The position numbers and the translations under genes are program-made. Below are positions 53,695 to 63,081 of a stretch of DNA of 64,000 nucleotides, one piece after another. The notes under the pieces were generated by a model, which was given only the letters and a program-made list of their open reading frames with translations, made no database searches and had not been told where the DNA came from. Position 1 is the stretch's first letter. Each line of letters begins with the position of its first letter. Source of the stretch: Desulfospira joergensenii DSM 10085 (GTDB lineage Bacteria; Desulfobacterota; Desulfobacteria; Desulfobacterales; Desulfobacteraceae); assembly GCF_000420085.1 (NCBI RefSeq), contig NZ_ATUG01000002.1:372001-436000 (forward strand), written 5' to 3'.

Positions 53695-55455
53695 ATGTTT
53701 GATAGTGAAGACAAAGGAAAAACCCCCCTGATCGGAGCCCAGGTTATCGTGGAAATGCTCCGGCAATACCAGGTGGAAGTGATTTTCGGGGTTCCGGGGG
53801 ATACCAGCATCAAACTTTATGAGGCCCTGTACGATCTTAAGGCCAAAAACCAGCCCCCCGGCATCCGGCATGTCATGGCCCGGGACGAGCGGTCCGCCTC
53901 TTTCATGGCCGACGCCTATGCCAGGCTTTCCCACAGACCCGGGATCTGCGAATGCCCCAGCGGAGCCGGATCCCTTTACACGGTGCCGGGTGTGGCCGAG
54001 GCCAATGGTTCCTCCATTCCGGTCATTGCCATCACCTCGGATATTCCCCTGGCCGGGGAGGGCAAGCAGACCATCACCGAGCTGGATACCCAGAAGCTCT
54101 TTGAATCCATTACCAAATGGTCCACCGTGGTCAAGGACGTGGACAAGGTGCCGGAAATCATCCGCAGGGCCTTCCGGATCGCCACCACGGGCCGCCCCGG
54201 AGCCGTCCACATCGCCTTCCCGGAAGAGGCCCTGACCCGGGAATTTCAAGCCGGACCCGACCGGATTTACGCTGAAGAGGAATGCACCTCTTATCCGGCC
54301 TTCCGGACCCGGGGGGCCCGCTCCCAGCTGGAAGAGATGGCCGGTTTTCTGGTCAACGCCCAGAAACCGCTCATCATCGTGGGTGGAGGGGCCAACCACT
54401 CCGGTGCAGGCAGTGAGATTCAAGCCCTTTGCGAGTGGATGGCCGCACCAATGGTCTCCACCATATCCGGCCAGGGCATCCTGCCCGACGATCACCCCTT
54501 TGCCCTGGGCGTGATCGGGGACAACGGGTTTCATCCCCATGCCCATAGGGCCGTGGAAGAGGCTGATGTCCTGCTTTACGTGGGATGCAAGATGGGATCG
54601 GTCTCCACCATTAACTGGTCCATGCCCTCCCGTCCAAAGGAGCAGAAGATCCTGCAGATCGATCTCAACCCGGAGATGCTGGGCAACAATTTTGAAAATC
54701 ACCTGAGCCTGGCCGGGGACGCCCGCCTGGTGGTCCGGGATCTGGTTTCCCTGATCAAGGACAGCATCTCCCAAAAGCAGGCCTCTGACTGGGTAACCGC
54801 ATTGAATCTCCAGCGAAAAAGGTTCTGGGAAGAGGCAGAAGCCGGATTTTGTGCCCATCAAGTCCCCTTAAAGCCGGAACGGATCATCTCTGCCCTGAAC
54901 CGGCACCTGACCCGGAACTGTGTGGTCATCTCCGATGCCGGCACCCCCACTCCCTATGTGACCCGGTTTTTACGGCTGAAAGGGGAGAGTTCCCGGTTTA
55001 TTATCCCCCGGGCCTACGGCGGACTGGGATATGCCATCCCAGCGGTGGTCGGAGCCCATTTTGCCCGTCCCGACGCCCGTCTGGTGGGGCTGTTCGGGGA
55101 CGGCTCCCTGGGCATGTCCGCAGGGGAGCTGGAAACCGTTTCCCGGCTCAAGATCCCGGCAGTCCTGATCCACTTTAACAATGCGGCCTTTGGCTGGATC
55201 AAGGCGCTGCAGAAGCTGCACTGCAAAGAAAAGTATTTTTCCGTGGACTTTCAGGCCAACGACCCGGTCATGGTGGCCCGGGGATTCGGGCTCAGGGCCA
55301 TGGCCGTAAAGACCCCGGATGAGCTGGACCAGACACTTGAAGAGGCGTTCCAGGGCAAGGGACCCGTGTTTTTGGATGTGGCGTCCCAGCCCGAGGTGGA
55401 TGAGATTCCCCCGGTGTATTCGTGGCTGAAAACGTCGGATCCGGATATCTCATGA
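53695..55455 (+). CDS. thiamine pyrophosphate-dependent enzyme (acetolactate synthase-like fold)
   Basis: 586 residues with the three-domain layout of the family. The PYR domain has VIFGVPGDTSIKLYEAL and the catalytic Glu in MARDERSASFMADAYARL (about 64). The middle domain has IIVGGGANHSGAGSEIQALCEW. The PP domain has the TPP-Mg motif GDGSLGMSAGELETVSRLKIPAVLIHFNN. Reaction unknown: it could decarboxylate or carboligate a 2-keto acid, or cleave a C-C bond. The PYR domain does not look like sulfoacetaldehyde acetyltransferase. No small regulatory subunit is present. First gene of the operon. Confidence 0.85.
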   Translation: MFDSEDKGKTPLIGAQVIVEMLRQYQVEVIFGVPGDTSIKLYEALYDLKAKNQPPGIRHVMARDERSASFMADAYARLSHRPGICECPSGAGSLYTVPGVAEANGSSIPVIAITSDIPLAGEGKQTITELDTQKLFESITKWSTVVKDVDKVPEIIRRAFRIATTGRPGAVHIAFPEEALTREFQAGPDRIYAEEECTSYPAFRTRGARSQLEEMAGFLVNAQKPLIIVGGGANHSGAGSEIQALCEWMAAPMVSTISGQGILPDDHPFALGVIGDNGFHPHAHRAVEEADVLLYVGCKMGSVSTINWSMPSRPKEQKILQIDLNPEMLGNNFENHLSLAGDARLVVRDLVSLIKDSISQKQASDWVTALNLQRKRFWEEAEAGFCAHQVPLKPERIISALNRHLTRNCVVISDAGTPTPYVTRFLRLKGESSRFIIPRAYGGLGYAIPAVVGAHFARPDARLVGLFGDGSLGMSAGELETVSRLKIPAVLIHFNNAAFGWIKALQKLHCKEKYFSVDFQANDPVMVARGFGLRAMAVKTPDELDQTLEEAFQGKGPVFLDVASQPEVDEIPPVYSWLKTSDPDIS

Positions 55456-55587
55456 AAAGTCTTTCCCTTTCCAGGAAGGCGGCATTTATTTCGTGAAATA
55501 CCCGGGCCAAGGCAATGAAACGGTGAAAAGGCATTTGCCCACAGCCGTTAACAGATAACCAACAACCGTATATATGGGAGGAAAAAG

Positions 55588-56607
55588 ATGAAAAAAGTAT
55601 TGTTTGTGCTGGCACTGGTTTTGATCCTGGGACTTCTGCCCGGCCTGTCCGGGGCAGCTGATTATTCGGTGAAAAAACCGGCAACCCTGACCTGGGTGGC
55701 CGGCGGAGTGGGCGGCGGCTGGTACGTACAGGCTGGCGGGATTGCCCGGATGATCGCCGAACAAGAACCCAACCTGGTGATCAAAGTGGTTCCCGGAGGC
55801 GGGGTGGTGAATCCGGTCCGGGTATCCAAGCACAAGGACGACCTGGGATGGGGCATCACCTTTGTGGACAAGATGGCTTTAAAGGGTCTGGCCCCGGTGT
55901 ATAAAAAACCCAACCCGGATGTCCGGTCCCTGGGAGGCATTTTCGGGATCTATCACATCCACGCCCTGGGAGCCGCCGACAGCGGCGTGACCACCATGGC
56001 CCAGCTGGCCGACAAGATCAAGGCCGGGGAAAAGATCCGGGTGGCCGCTCCCATGAAAGGCACCTCAGATCTTCCCCTGATGAAGACCATCCTGGGTTTT
56101 TACGGGATCTCCTTTAAAGATATTGAAAAGGCCGGCGGAAAAGTCTTTAATGCCGTATATGCCGATATGGTCAACCTCTACAAGGATAAGCATGTTGACT
56201 TTGTCTTCACCCATCTGGGCCTGCCGGGAGCAGCCATCACGGAAATGACCGTAAGCCGGGACAGCCGCCTGATCTCCCTTTCCGATGCCTGCATTGATTA
56301 CCTGAACAAGGAACTGGGAACCCTTTCCCGGGATTCCGGCAGAAGCCTGATCCCCAAGGGAACCTATAAAGGCCAGGAAAAGGACATCCCCACAGTGGTT
56401 TCGGCAGGAGAACTGATCATCAACAAGGAGGTTCCGGACAACATCGCCTATACCATCATCAAGATCATCTGCGAGAATACGGATGAGCTTTACAAGATCA
56501 ACCCGGCCAACAAGAATTTTCTGCCGGAGACGGGCTGGAAAAATGTGGCCTTGCCCCTTCATCCGGGAGCGGAGCAGTACTACAGGGACGCCGGATTTTT
56601 AAAATAA
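55588..56607 (+). CDS. TAXI-family TRAP transporter solute-binding protein
   Basis: 339 residues. Signal peptide (MKKVLFVLALVLILGLLPGLSGA) and TAXI-type domain: TWVAGGVGGGWYVQAGGIARMIAEQ, VVPGGGVVNPVRVSKHKDDLGWG, HALGAADSGVTTMAQLADKIKAGEKIRVA, and KTILGFYGISFKDIEKAGG. GGAGG precedes the ATG. Delivers the substrate to the adjacent fused permease. TAXI proteins often bind amino acids or dicarboxylates. Confidence 0.92.
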   Translation: MKKVLFVLALVLILGLLPGLSGAADYSVKKPATLTWVAGGVGGGWYVQAGGIARMIAEQEPNLVIKVVPGGGVVNPVRVSKHKDDLGWGITFVDKMALKGLAPVYKKPNPDVRSLGGIFGIYHIHALGAADSGVTTMAQLADKIKAGEKIRVAAPMKGTSDLPLMKTILGFYGISFKDIEKAGGKVFNAVYADMVNLYKDKHVDFVFTHLGLPGAAITEMTVSRDSRLISLSDACIDYLNKELGTLSRDSGRSLIPKGTYKGQEKDIPTVVSAGELIINKEVPDNIAYTIIKIICENTDELYKINPANKNFLPETGWKNVALPLHPGAEQYYRDAGFLK

Positions 56608-56745
56608 GCGGTTGATGGATATCAAACCGGGAAAAAGCCGGGGCGGCCGGCGGATCTCACTGTTCTTGCCGACAGCCGTTCCTGCTTTTTCCAAAACATT
56701 TTTCCGGACGGAAAAGACCTCCTTCATCCGGAACAGGAATCTTCC

Positions 56746-58644
56746 ATGAGAAAACTCAACAACTGGCAGGACAAGGCCGTGGGGGCCTGGCTGGTCCTGA
56801 TTTCAGTTTTCCAGCTCTATACGGCCATGTACGGGATTTATGAACCCCGGATCCAGAGGGGAATCCATCTTTTGTTTCTTCTTCCGGCGGCTTTTGTCCT
56901 GTTTCCGGCTTTCAGCGGGAAAGAGGATAATTCCAGGGTCGGGATCGGGAACTGGATCCTGGCTTTTTTATCCCTGTTTCCCTGCCTGTACGTCATCATC
57001 CGTCATGACTACCTGGCCGAACGCCTGGAATTTGTGGACGATGTCCTGGCCATTGAACTGATCCTGGGGGGGATGCTCATTCTCCTGCTTCTGGAGGCGA
57101 TCCGGAGGGCCGTGGTTCCGGCCATGGCCATCCTCATTGCCGGATTTTTCGTTTACCTCTGGGCAGCCCCTTATCTTTCCGGGGTCTTTTATGCCAAACC
57201 GGTGGGGCTGGCCGAAATTATTGAAATGCAGTTCCTGATCACAGACGCCGGGATCTTCGGGTCCATTACCGGGGTCTCGGCCACTTTTGTGGCCCTGTTC
57301 GTGATTTTCGGGGCCTTTATGGAGGTCACCAAAACCGGCCAGTTTTTCACGGACTTTGCCTGCAGAATTGCCGGCAAGGGGGTTGGGGGGCCGGCCAAGA
57401 TCGCCGTGGTCTCTTCCGGGCTTTTCGGTTCCATTTCCGGGGTGGCTGCCGCCAATGTTTACTCCACGGGGGTGTTTACCATTCCCATGATGACCCGGCT
57501 GGGATACCGCAGGCGGTTTGCCGGGGCCGTGGAGGCCGCCGCATCCACCGGGGGCATGCTCATGCCGCCGGTCATGGGGGCCGGAGCCTTTGTCATGGCG
57601 GAGATCACCGGTATCTCCTATGTCAAGATCGTTATCGCCGCCATGCTGGGATCCCTGCTCTACTATCTGAGCCTGGTTCTCAGGGTCCATTATACGGCCC
57701 GGAGGGAAAATCTTCTGGGATTAAAAGAAGAAGACCTGGTTTCCTATAAACAGATCCTGAAGGACTCTTATCTGCTGCTGCCCATGGTGATCCTTGTGGC
57801 CCTGCTTTTAAAGGGTTATTCTCCTTTTCTGTCTGCCAATGCCGCCATCGGGATCATCTTTATCATCTCCTTTGTCAAAAAGGAGACCCGCATGACCCCC
57901 AAACGGATCTGGGCCACCCTGAAGCTTTCCGGGTATAACATGATCATGATCGCCCTGGCCTGTGCCGGTGCCGGCATGGTGGTCTCCATCGTGACCCATA
58001 CGGGTCTGGCCCTGGGGATCGCCACGGTGATCACCAACTGGTCCGGGGGGCATCTGCTGCCGGCTCTGATTCTGGTCATGGCCACCTCCCTGATTTTGGG
58101 CATGGGCCTGCCCTGCACCCCGGCCTATATCATCGCCATCACCATCGGGGGGCCGGCCCTGCTGGCCATGGGCGTGGAAATGCTGCCGGCCCACCTTTTT
58201 GTCTTTTACTTTGCCATCCTGGCCGGGATCACCCCGCCGGTCTGCGTGCCGGCCTATTGCGCGGCCGCCATTGCCAAATCCAAGCCTCTACAGACCGGGT
58301 TTGAAGCCTTTCAGCTGGCCCTTGTGGGATTTTTGATCCCCTACGTATTCATATCCAATCCAGCCCTGCTCATGGAGGGCTCTTTTCTGGAAATCCTGAC
58401 GGTCGTTCTGGGGCTGGTTCTGGCCACCCTGTTCTTTGCCGGGGCGTTGAGCGCATTTTTTATCCGGCCCCTGAAGATTCCGGGCCGTCTGGTTCTCTTC
58501 TGCCTGGCAGGAGGCGTCACCCTCTTGTGCACCCGGCCCGATATCCTGAACCTTTTTGTCGTCCGCACGGCAACCCTGGGTCTGGCCGGGGCGGTCCTGT
58601 TTTTTTCCTTTGCAGAATCCAGATTAAAGGAAGCCTCCTCTTGA
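56746..58644 (+). CDS. TRAP transporter fused permease (small plus large subunits)
   Basis: 632 residues with many membrane helices. The N-terminal part (about 1-110) is the small-subunit-like domain; the large DctM-like domain follows with FGSITGVSATFVALFVIFGAFMEVT, GSISGVAAANVYSTGVFTIPMM, GGMLMPPVMGAGAFVMAEITGI, and MGLPCTPAYIIAITIGGPAL. Fused permeases are the usual partners of TAXI binding proteins. Its stop overlaps the next start (TTGA). Confidence 0.93.
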   Translation: MRKLNNWQDKAVGAWLVLISVFQLYTAMYGIYEPRIQRGIHLLFLLPAAFVLFPAFSGKEDNSRVGIGNWILAFLSLFPCLYVIIRHDYLAERLEFVDDVLAIELILGGMLILLLLEAIRRAVVPAMAILIAGFFVYLWAAPYLSGVFYAKPVGLAEIIEMQFLITDAGIFGSITGVSATFVALFVIFGAFMEVTKTGQFFTDFACRIAGKGVGGPAKIAVVSSGLFGSISGVAAANVYSTGVFTIPMMTRLGYRRRFAGAVEAAASTGGMLMPPVMGAGAFVMAEITGISYVKIVIAAMLGSLLYYLSLVLRVHYTARRENLLGLKEEDLVSYKQILKDSYLLLPMVILVALLLKGYSPFLSANAAIGIIFIISFVKKETRMTPKRIWATLKLSGYNMIMIALACAGAGMVVSIVTHTGLALGIATVITNWSGGHLLPALILVMATSLILGMGLPCTPAYIIAITIGGPALLAMGVEMLPAHLFVFYFAILAGITPPVCVPAYCAAAIAKSKPLQTGFEAFQLALVGFLIPYVFISNPALLMEGSFLEILTVVLGLVLATLFFAGALSAFFIRPLKIPGRLVLFCLAGGVTLLCTRPDILNLFVVRTATLGLAGAVLFFSFAESRLKEASS

Positions 58645-59813
58645 CCGGGTCAAGACCTGAAGTCCTGATCATCGGGGGCGGAGTCATCGGGACCTCCATT
58701 GCCTTTCACCTGGCCCGGCAGTCTGTCCGGGTGACCCTGGTGGAAGAAAAGGATCTGGCCTCGGGCAGTTCCGGGGCCTGTGACGGACTGATCTTCATGC
58801 AGTCCAAAAAACCGGGGATCCACCTGGAAATGGCCTTAAAGAGCCTGGAGCGGTTTCAGGAGCTAAGCCGGATCCTTCCCGTTCCCCTTGAGTTCCGGCA
58901 GACCGGGGGCATGGTGGTCATTGAAACCGAAGAAGAGTACCGGGCCATGGAGGCCTATGCCCGGGACCAGAGATCCATTGGGCTGGATGTAAGTATCCTG
59001 GACCGGGATCAGGCCATCCAAAAAGAGCCCGGGCTTTCTCCGGATATCCTGGGGGCGGCCTGGTCCCCTCTGGACGGCCAGGTCAACCCCATGGGCCTGA
59101 CCCTGGGCTTTGCCCTGGCCGCCAAAAAGGCCGGGGTCCGGATTCTTTCCCGGACCCGGGTTCTGGATCTTGTTTTCCAAAACAACCGGGTCATCGGGGT
59201 TGAAACCGGCCGGGGCCGGTTTTTCGGGGATGTGGTGGTCAATGCCTGCGGTGCAGGTTCGGCCGGCATTGCTGCCATGGCCGGCCTTTCCCTGCCCGTG
59301 AAGCCGAGAAAAGGGCAGATCGTTGTCACCCGGGCGGCCCGGCCCATGATTTCCCACTGCATGATCTCGGCCAAGTACATTGCCGCCAAGTACAATCCCG
59401 ATCTGGCCCGGGAGGCCGGGGAAGGCCTGTCCATTGAGCAGACCGAAAACGGGAACCTGCTTCTGGGCTCCACCCGGGAATTTGCCGGCTTTGATACCCG
59501 GAATACCCTTGAAGGGATCCGGACCATTTTACAAAACACCTCCCGGGTGGTTCCGGGGATCCAAAACCTTGAAATGATCCGAAGTTTTGCCGGCCTGCGG
59601 CCCTGGACCCCGGACGGGCTGCCCCTGCTGGGACCGGTAAGGGGGCTTGAGGGATTTTTCATGGCCGCAGGGCATGAGGGGGACGGCATTGCCCTCTCCC
59701 CCGTCACCGGGAATCTGGTATCTAAGATGATTCTGGAACATCCCCTGGAGTTTTCCATGGAACCCTTTTCACCGGACCGGTTCCTGGATTCAAAGGAGGG
59801 CTCCCATGGCTGA
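58641..59813 (+). CDS. FAD-dependent amino-acid dehydrogenase subunit (HcnC/DAO type)
   Basis: 390 residues from TTG 58641 with AAAGGAAG upstream. The DAO-fold FAD site EVLIIGGGVIGTSIAFHLARQ is at the N-terminus, ASGSSGACDGLI is the usual flavin segment, and GLRPWTPDGLPLLGPV ... GHEGDGIALSP is the typical end. An upstream ATG-started reading frame from 58527 lies in the permease and is discounted. With the next two genes it forms a three-part dehydrogenase like HcnABC or opine/hydroxyproline dehydrogenases; this is the subunit that oxidises the amine. Confidence 0.87.
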   Translation: MTGSRPEVLIIGGGVIGTSIAFHLARQSVRVTLVEEKDLASGSSGACDGLIFMQSKKPGIHLEMALKSLERFQELSRILPVPLEFRQTGGMVVIETEEEYRAMEAYARDQRSIGLDVSILDRDQAIQKEPGLSPDILGAAWSPLDGQVNPMGLTLGFALAAKKAGVRILSRTRVLDLVFQNNRVIGVETGRGRFFGDVVVNACGAGSAGIAAMAGLSLPVKPRKGQIVVTRAARPMISHCMISAKYIAAKYNPDLAREAGEGLSIEQTENGNLLLGSTREFAGFDTRNTLEGIRTILQNTSRVVPGIQNLEMIRSFAGLRPWTPDGLPLLGPVRGLEGFFMAAGHEGDGIALSPVTGNLVSKMILEHPLEFSMEPFSPDRFLDSKEGSHG

Positions 59814-60105
59814 TTTTATGGATCTGCGCATCTCAAAATTTAAAAGGGGGAAAAGAATAACGGTCCGGGTCAACGGCCAACGCCTGGCCGCATACGAGGG
59901 CGAAACCGTTCATGCCCTGCTCACGGCAAACGGGCTCTATGGTTTAAGAAAGACCCGGAAGACCGGCCAGATCCGGGGGGCCCTCTGCGGCATGGGCGTC
60001 TGCTACGAGTGCCGGGTGACCATTGACGGGAAACCCGGTCAGCAGGCCTGTATGACCCGGGTAAAAGAGAATATGGAGATTTTCACACATGACGATCCAG
60101 TCTGA
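59806..60105 (+). CDS. small [2Fe-2S] subunit of HcnABC-like dehydrogenase
   Basis: 99 residues, the length of HcnA. The plant-ferredoxin-like cluster motif is CGMGVCYECRVTIDGKPGQQACM: four Cys in the order C-x4-C-x2-C-x11-C. Overlaps the gene before it by 8 nt and the next by 17 nt. Passes electrons between the two flavin subunits. Confidence 0.9.
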   Translation: MADFMDLRISKFKRGKRITVRVNGQRLAAYEGETVHALLTANGLYGLRKTRKTGQIRGALCGMGVCYECRVTIDGKPGQQACMTRVKENMEIFTHDDPV

Positions 60106-61474
60106 TTCATTCCATGTGGTCATCGTGGGAAGCGGCTGCGCAGGACTGGCTGCGGCAGAGGTCCTGACCCGGGAGAAAATGGATGTGCTCATGATCGATG
60201 AGAACCCGGTGCCGGGGGGGCAGCTCTTGCGGGGCAGAGGGCCGGCCCGGGATGCGGCTTCCCGGCTGGATTCCTCCAAGAAAAAGGGGTTTTCCCTGAT
60301 CAGGGGCCTGGAGGGTTCCGGAATTCATCTCCTTTCCCCGGCCCGGGTCTGGGGCATCTTTGACAGGGGCCGCACCCTCCTGATCTCGGAAACGTCAAAG
60401 GACGGGAAAGAGCGGATCCGGGAGATCCGGGCCGGCTCCATCATCCTGGCCACCGGAGCCCGGGAACGCTTTCTTCCCTTTAAAGGATGGACCTTGCCCG
60501 GGGTCATGTCCTGCGGGGCGGCCCAGATCCTGATCAAGACCCACGGGGTCCTGCCGGCCCAATCCACCCTGATTGCCGGTACATCCCCCCTCCAGATGGT
60601 CCTGGCCTCTCAGATCCTGCTCAACCAGGGCCGGGTAAAGGGTCTGGTGAATCTCTCCTCCTTTGGCCGGCAATTGAACATCTTTCGAAACCTGCCCCAT
60701 TCCACACCCAAGATCCTGGAAGGCCTGGTTCACCAGGCCAGGATATGGCTCAGCCGGACACCCGTCCATTTTCAAACCGGGATCCTGGAGGCCCGGGGGA
60801 AAAGAGCCCTGGAGAGCGTGGTCACTTCAAAACTGGACCACAAAGGCCGGCCGGTTCCGGGAACCGAAAAGATCCATGAAACCCGGGCCCTGGCCCTGGG
60901 TCACGGGTTTGCCCCCAATGTGGAGCTGGCCGCCCAGGCCGGCTGCAGCCTTTCCCTTGACAGGTCAAAGGGGGGCTGGGCCGTTGCCATTGATGATTGC
61001 CTGGAAACCTCAGTTCCCGGCATCTACGGGGCAGGGGAGACTGTTGGAATCGCCGGCGGGAAAAAATCATTGATAGAGGGGAGGCTGGCTGCCCTGTCCA
61101 TCCTGGGCCGGACAGATCCCGAACTTTTGGCCCAAAGAAAAAGGGAACAGGATTACGGGGTATTTTTGAACCGGCTCTGCAGGATCCCGAAAGAGGCCTG
61201 GGGTCTAGTCCACGACGATACCATCATCTGCCGGTGCGAAGAGATCACCATGGGCCGGATCCGCAGGGCCCTGGGAGACGGATTTGAAACCGCCGGGATC
61301 CTGAAAAAAGCCACCAGGGCCGGCATGGGCCTTTGCCAGGGCCGGACCTGCGGCCCCATGATCCTGGATATCCTGGCCGCCCTGACCGGAAACGAGGGAA
61401 ACGAGATCCATCCTCCGTCCTCCCGGGCTCCGGTAACGCCCCTTCCCATCCAGACTCTTCTCCGGAGGAATTGA
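60089..61474 (+). CDS. FAD/NAD-binding subunit of HcnABC-like dehydrogenase with BFD-like [2Fe-2S] domain
   Basis: 461 residues, matching HcnB/OoxA size. FAD site VVIVGSGCAGLAAAEVL at the N-terminus, ILATGARERFLPFKGWTLPGV in the middle, GAGETVGIAGGKKSLIEGRLAALSI near 330-350, and a C-terminal BFD-like domain with CRCEEITMGRIRRALGDG and CQGRTCGPMI, giving the four cluster Cys. Probably hands electrons to the quinone pool. Confidence 0.9.
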   Translation: MTIQSDSFHVVIVGSGCAGLAAAEVLTREKMDVLMIDENPVPGGQLLRGRGPARDAASRLDSSKKKGFSLIRGLEGSGIHLLSPARVWGIFDRGRTLLISETSKDGKERIREIRAGSIILATGARERFLPFKGWTLPGVMSCGAAQILIKTHGVLPAQSTLIAGTSPLQMVLASQILLNQGRVKGLVNLSSFGRQLNIFRNLPHSTPKILEGLVHQARIWLSRTPVHFQTGILEARGKRALESVVTSKLDHKGRPVPGTEKIHETRALALGHGFAPNVELAAQAGCSLSLDRSKGGWAVAIDDCLETSVPGIYGAGETVGIAGGKKSLIEGRLAALSILGRTDPELLAQRKREQDYGVFLNRLCRIPKEAWGLVHDDTIICRCEEITMGRIRRALGDGFETAGILKKATRAGMGLCQGRTCGPMILDILAALTGNEGNEIHPPSSRAPVTPLPIQTLLRRN

Positions 61475-61475
61475 T

Positions 61476-62156
61476 ATGGCTGAACCTTTTATGGGAATTA
61501 TCATGCTGGATACGGTCTTCCCCCGGATTCAAGGAGATATCGGAAATCCGTCCTCCTTTGATTTCCCGGTGAGATATAAAATAGTCAAGGGCGCCTCCCC
61601 GGAAAAAATCGTGCTCCAGGCCGACCCCGGGTTCATCCAGCCCATGATACAGACGGGCAGGGATCTCATCCGGGAAGGGGCCTGCGCCCTTGCCACCTCC
61701 TGCGGATTTCTGGCCCTTTTTCACAAGGAACTGTCAAAGGCCCTGTCCGTGCCCATGCTCACCTCCAGCCTGCTCCAGGTGACAAAGGTCTTTCAGACCC
61801 TGGAACCTGGCCAGGCCGTGGGGATCATCACGGCCCGGGAGCAATCCCTGACCCGGGCTCACCTGTCCGGTGCCGGTATTCAGGATATCCCCCTGGTCAT
61901 CAGGGGTATGGACGAATCAGAGGAGTTCACCCGGGTTTTTATCCGGGGAGGCACTACCCTGGACCGGGACCTTTGCCGGACGGAAATGAAGATGGTGGCC
62001 CGGAACCTGGTCGAGTCCCATCCCGAGGTCGGGGCGATCGTTCTGGAGTGCACCAATATGCCTCCCTATACAGATGCGGTTCGCCGGGCCACGGGCCTTC
62101 CGGTTTATGACATCCTTACCCTGCTCAACGATTTCTGGTATACAGAAAAGGCGTGA
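61476..62156 (+). CDS. Asp/Glu/hydantoin racemase-family protein
   Basis: 226 residues. Two conserved Cys expected for this two-base fold are present: ALATSCGFLALF (about 72) and GAIVLECTNMPPY (about 190). It starts 1 nt after the dehydrogenase subunit and closes the run. It may interconvert the stereoisomers of the imported compound or cleave a related imide, feeding the dehydrogenase with the right isomer (inference). Confidence 0.8.
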   Translation: MAEPFMGIIMLDTVFPRIQGDIGNPSSFDFPVRYKIVKGASPEKIVLQADPGFIQPMIQTGRDLIREGACALATSCGFLALFHKELSKALSVPMLTSSLLQVTKVFQTLEPGQAVGIITAREQSLTRAHLSGAGIQDIPLVIRGMDESEEFTRVFIRGGTTLDRDLCRTEMKMVARNLVESHPEVGAIVLECTNMPPYTDAVRRATGLPVYDILTLLNDFWYTEKA

Positions 62157-62218
62157 ACCCGCTGGAAAAGAAAGTTTTCATCCTTGTCTTTCCCCATTGA
62201 ATCTATTATGGAATCCCC

Positions 62219-62797
62219 ATGCCCGGGTATTACCATAAACATTCCAAAGCCTATTTTGAAAAGACGGTGGGTCTGGATCCTTCCGGATTTTTAAGCCCTT
62301 TTGTCCGATGCCTGAGCCCAGGGGCCCGGATCCTGGATGTGGGCTGCGGATCCGGCCGGGACCTGCTCTGGCTCAAAAGAAAGGGCTTTGAACCCGTGGG
62401 ATTTGAACGCTCTCCGGGTCTGGCAGACCTGGCCAAAACCCATTCGGGCTGCCCGGTGATCCAGGGGGATTTTATGTCCCATGATTTTTCTTCCTTGGAA
62501 TTTGACGCCGTCCTGCTTTCCGGGGCCTTTGTCCACCTTTCCAGAAAAGAGCTGGTCCCGGCGTTTCAAAATGTGCTCAAGGCCTTGGATCCCGGGGGCC
62601 ATGTTTTCCTTTCCATGAAGACGGGGCAGGAGGGAAGTAGCCGTGAAAAAGGCCGGACCTTTACCCTGTGGCAGGATAAGGATCTTCGGCCCCTGTTCAA
62701 AAAGTTCAGCCTTGAAGTGATCCATTTTTCCATTAATGAGTCCCTCATGGGCACAGGTGAGGTCTGGCTGGGGTATGTGCTGGGAGGTAAAGGATGA
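62219..62797 (+). CDS. class I SAM-dependent methyltransferase
   Basis: 192 residues. Motif ARILDVGCGSGRDLLWLKRKGFEPVGFERSPGLADLAK and FDAVLLSGAFVHLSRKELVPAFQNVLKALDPGGHVFLSMK. The end is a short beta segment. Substrate unknown. It follows the metabolic operon by 62 nt and may or may not be part of it. Confidence 0.83.
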   Translation: MPGYYHKHSKAYFEKTVGLDPSGFLSPFVRCLSPGARILDVGCGSGRDLLWLKRKGFEPVGFERSPGLADLAKTHSGCPVIQGDFMSHDFSSLEFDAVLLSGAFVHLSRKELVPAFQNVLKALDPGGHVFLSMKTGQEGSSREKGRTFTLWQDKDLRPLFKKFSLEVIHFSINESLMGTGEVWLGYVLGGKG

Positions 62798-62983
62798 AGC
62801 CGGACAGGATGGGGGCACTATTCCTGGGTCTCTGCCATTGTTCCCTCCGTAACAGGGGAAAACCTGACAAATCGGTAATACCGGTATCATATTTCCGTAA
62901 TAAAGCTTTGATATAAAATCCAACAGCAGAAAGAGAAAAAACGATAATAGAAATTATCTTCTTTCATGCCCGACTCTCTCTTT

Positions 62984-63016
62984 AAGCCGGACCGTCAACA
63001 GGCGGCCCGGCTTTTT
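62984..63016 (+). terminator. intrinsic terminator after the methyltransferase
   Basis: AAGCCGG ... CCGGCTT pairs with further inner GC pairs, followed by a T-run (CTTTTT). It could end both the plus-strand operon and be read weakly from the other side. Confidence 0.75.
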
Positions 63017-63081
63017 GGTGAATTGATCTCAGGACCTCTTCCGCTGTGTTTTTTAAAGGCAGAACCATAAATCAGCCGGCT

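Noticed and set aside
53695..55455. TPP enzyme as sulfoacetaldehyde acetyltransferase (Xsc)
   Set aside because: The N-terminal substrate region does not look like Xsc and no phosphotransacetylase gene is adjacent; only the general family is claimed.
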